Below, piece after piece: positions 63,139-63,571 of a stretch of 63,571 nt of DNA. The stretch is from positions 1-63,571 of the forward strand of contig MVPZ01000169.1 in assembly GCA_002067045.1 (NCBI GenBank). The letters run 5' to 3'. Every line of letters starts with the position of its first letter. Positions within the stretch are counted from its first letter, which is position 1. Position numbers and translations under genes: made by a program. The notes under the pieces were generated by a model. It worked only from the letters and a program-made list of their open reading frames with translations, did no database searches and was not told the origin of the DNA. The DNA comes from Methanomassiliicoccales archaeon PtaB.Bin134 (GTDB lineage: Archaea > Thermoplasmatota > Thermoplasmata > Methanomassiliicoccales > UBA472).

Positions 63139-63504
63139 ATGCCATCTGAAAGAACTGAGCCAAGATTCTGGGGGACCTACAAGGGAAGGATAATTAAGGC
63201 CATCGCGATCGATGGCGCAAGGACCTGGGGCGATCTTCAGGAGCTGACCGGTTTTAATCGCCAAATGGTCAATAAGGTCCTTGCCGAACTTTTCGAGAAC
63301 AAGGCCATAAACAAATTTGAGAATGGAGAGTATCGTGTGGCCAAAGACCTCTATTATGAATACCGAGACTATTTTTCTACATCGGAGGCCAGTACCACCC
63401 CCACTCTCAAGGTTAAGCAGGATGATCAAAATAACATCGTACGCGAGCTCCAGGACTGGCTGTCTTTAAAGAAGATAGACCTAAAGGATAATCATGGGCT
63501 CTGA
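63139..63504 (+). CDS. Winged-helix DNA-binding protein
   Basis: 121-aa protein. Residues about 10-70 form a wHTH (RIIKAIAIDGARTWGDLQEL, FNRQMVNKVLAELFE, wing INKFENGEYRVAK). The rest is a short helical tail (VRELQDWLSLKKI). ATG 63139 is preferred to 63121 because the fold begins there and GGTG precedes it. A 180-bp AT-rich region upstream gives it its own promoter. It may regulate the RecQ-nuclease genes or genes beyond the window. Confidence 0.72.
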   Translation: MPSERTEPRFWGTYKGRIIKAIAIDGARTWGDLQELTGFNRQMVNKVLAELFENKAINKFENGEYRVAKDLYYEYRDYFSTSEASTTPTLKVKQDDQNNIVRELQDWLSLKKIDLKDNHGL

Positions 63505-63571
63505 CGCTAAACTCAGAATGCCAATTTTCTAACTGAGATGATAATAATTATTTTTCTAATAATATAGTAAG

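Overview
The window reads as the chromosome of an archaeon, most likely a GC-rich member of Thermoplasmatota (possibly near Methanomassiliicoccales; this placement is inference). The archaeal signs are a tRNA-Cys with a bulge-helix-bulge intron, TATA boxes about 25-40 nt upstream of many starts, archaeal-type GlyRS and ValRS, a CBS-HPF protein, ThpR, and archaeal pilin-like N-termini. Several genes look bacterial in type: glutamate dehydrogenase, glycerol dehydrogenase, AddAB-like nucleases, exonuclease VII and RecQ.

Region 1 (0-17 kb) is mostly housekeeping. It holds a zinc-ribbon membrane protein, a NifU-type scaffold, glycerol dehydrogenase, a DEAD-box RNA helicase, tRNA-Gly, a Vps62-domain membrane protein and ValRS with an abnormal KMSKS motif. 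A minus-strand run follows (amidohydrolase, UspA, four-CBS protein, GlyRS, CBS-HPF), then an antiporter/Usp pair and a 55-aa ferredoxin. Region 2 (17-23.4 kb) is a six-gene operon for a cytoplasmic [NiFe] hydrogenase whose electron-transfer partners are an NfnA-like and an NfnB-like flavoprotein plus a duplicated ferredoxin/MvhD-like subunit. That composition suggests electron confurcation or bifurcation.

Region 3 (23.4-37.6 kb) holds metabolic genes: glutamate dehydrogenase with a palindromic operator at its promoter, an iron-sulfur flavoprotein, ThpR, biotin carboxylase, three pilin-like proteins, a cysteine desulfurase, a UbiA/UbiE quinone-type pair, PyrD-PyrK and a homocitrate/isopropylmalate synthase-like enzyme. 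Region 4 (37.7-39.5 kb) is decaying: a Fic gene and an SRPBCC gene each carry two in-frame stops and flank the intron-containing tRNA-Cys.

Region 5 (40.5-63.5 kb) is a DNA-processing and defence island. It begins with an AddB/AddA-like pair. A visibly more AT-rich block follows: a CARF-wHTH regulator (minus strand) divergent from drmA-drmB-drmC-drmE-like genes, which is a DISARM system with no DNA methyltransferase in view. Exonuclease VII (xseA-xseB) comes next, then a RecQ helicase with an N-terminal PD-(D/E)XK-type nuclease domain, a tail-anchored coiled-coil protein directly behind it, and a winged-helix protein. The main candidate for an undescribed system is the CARF-controlled, methylase-less DISARM embedded among end-processing nucleases. 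Second is the RecQ-nuclease plus membrane-anchored coiled-coil pair.
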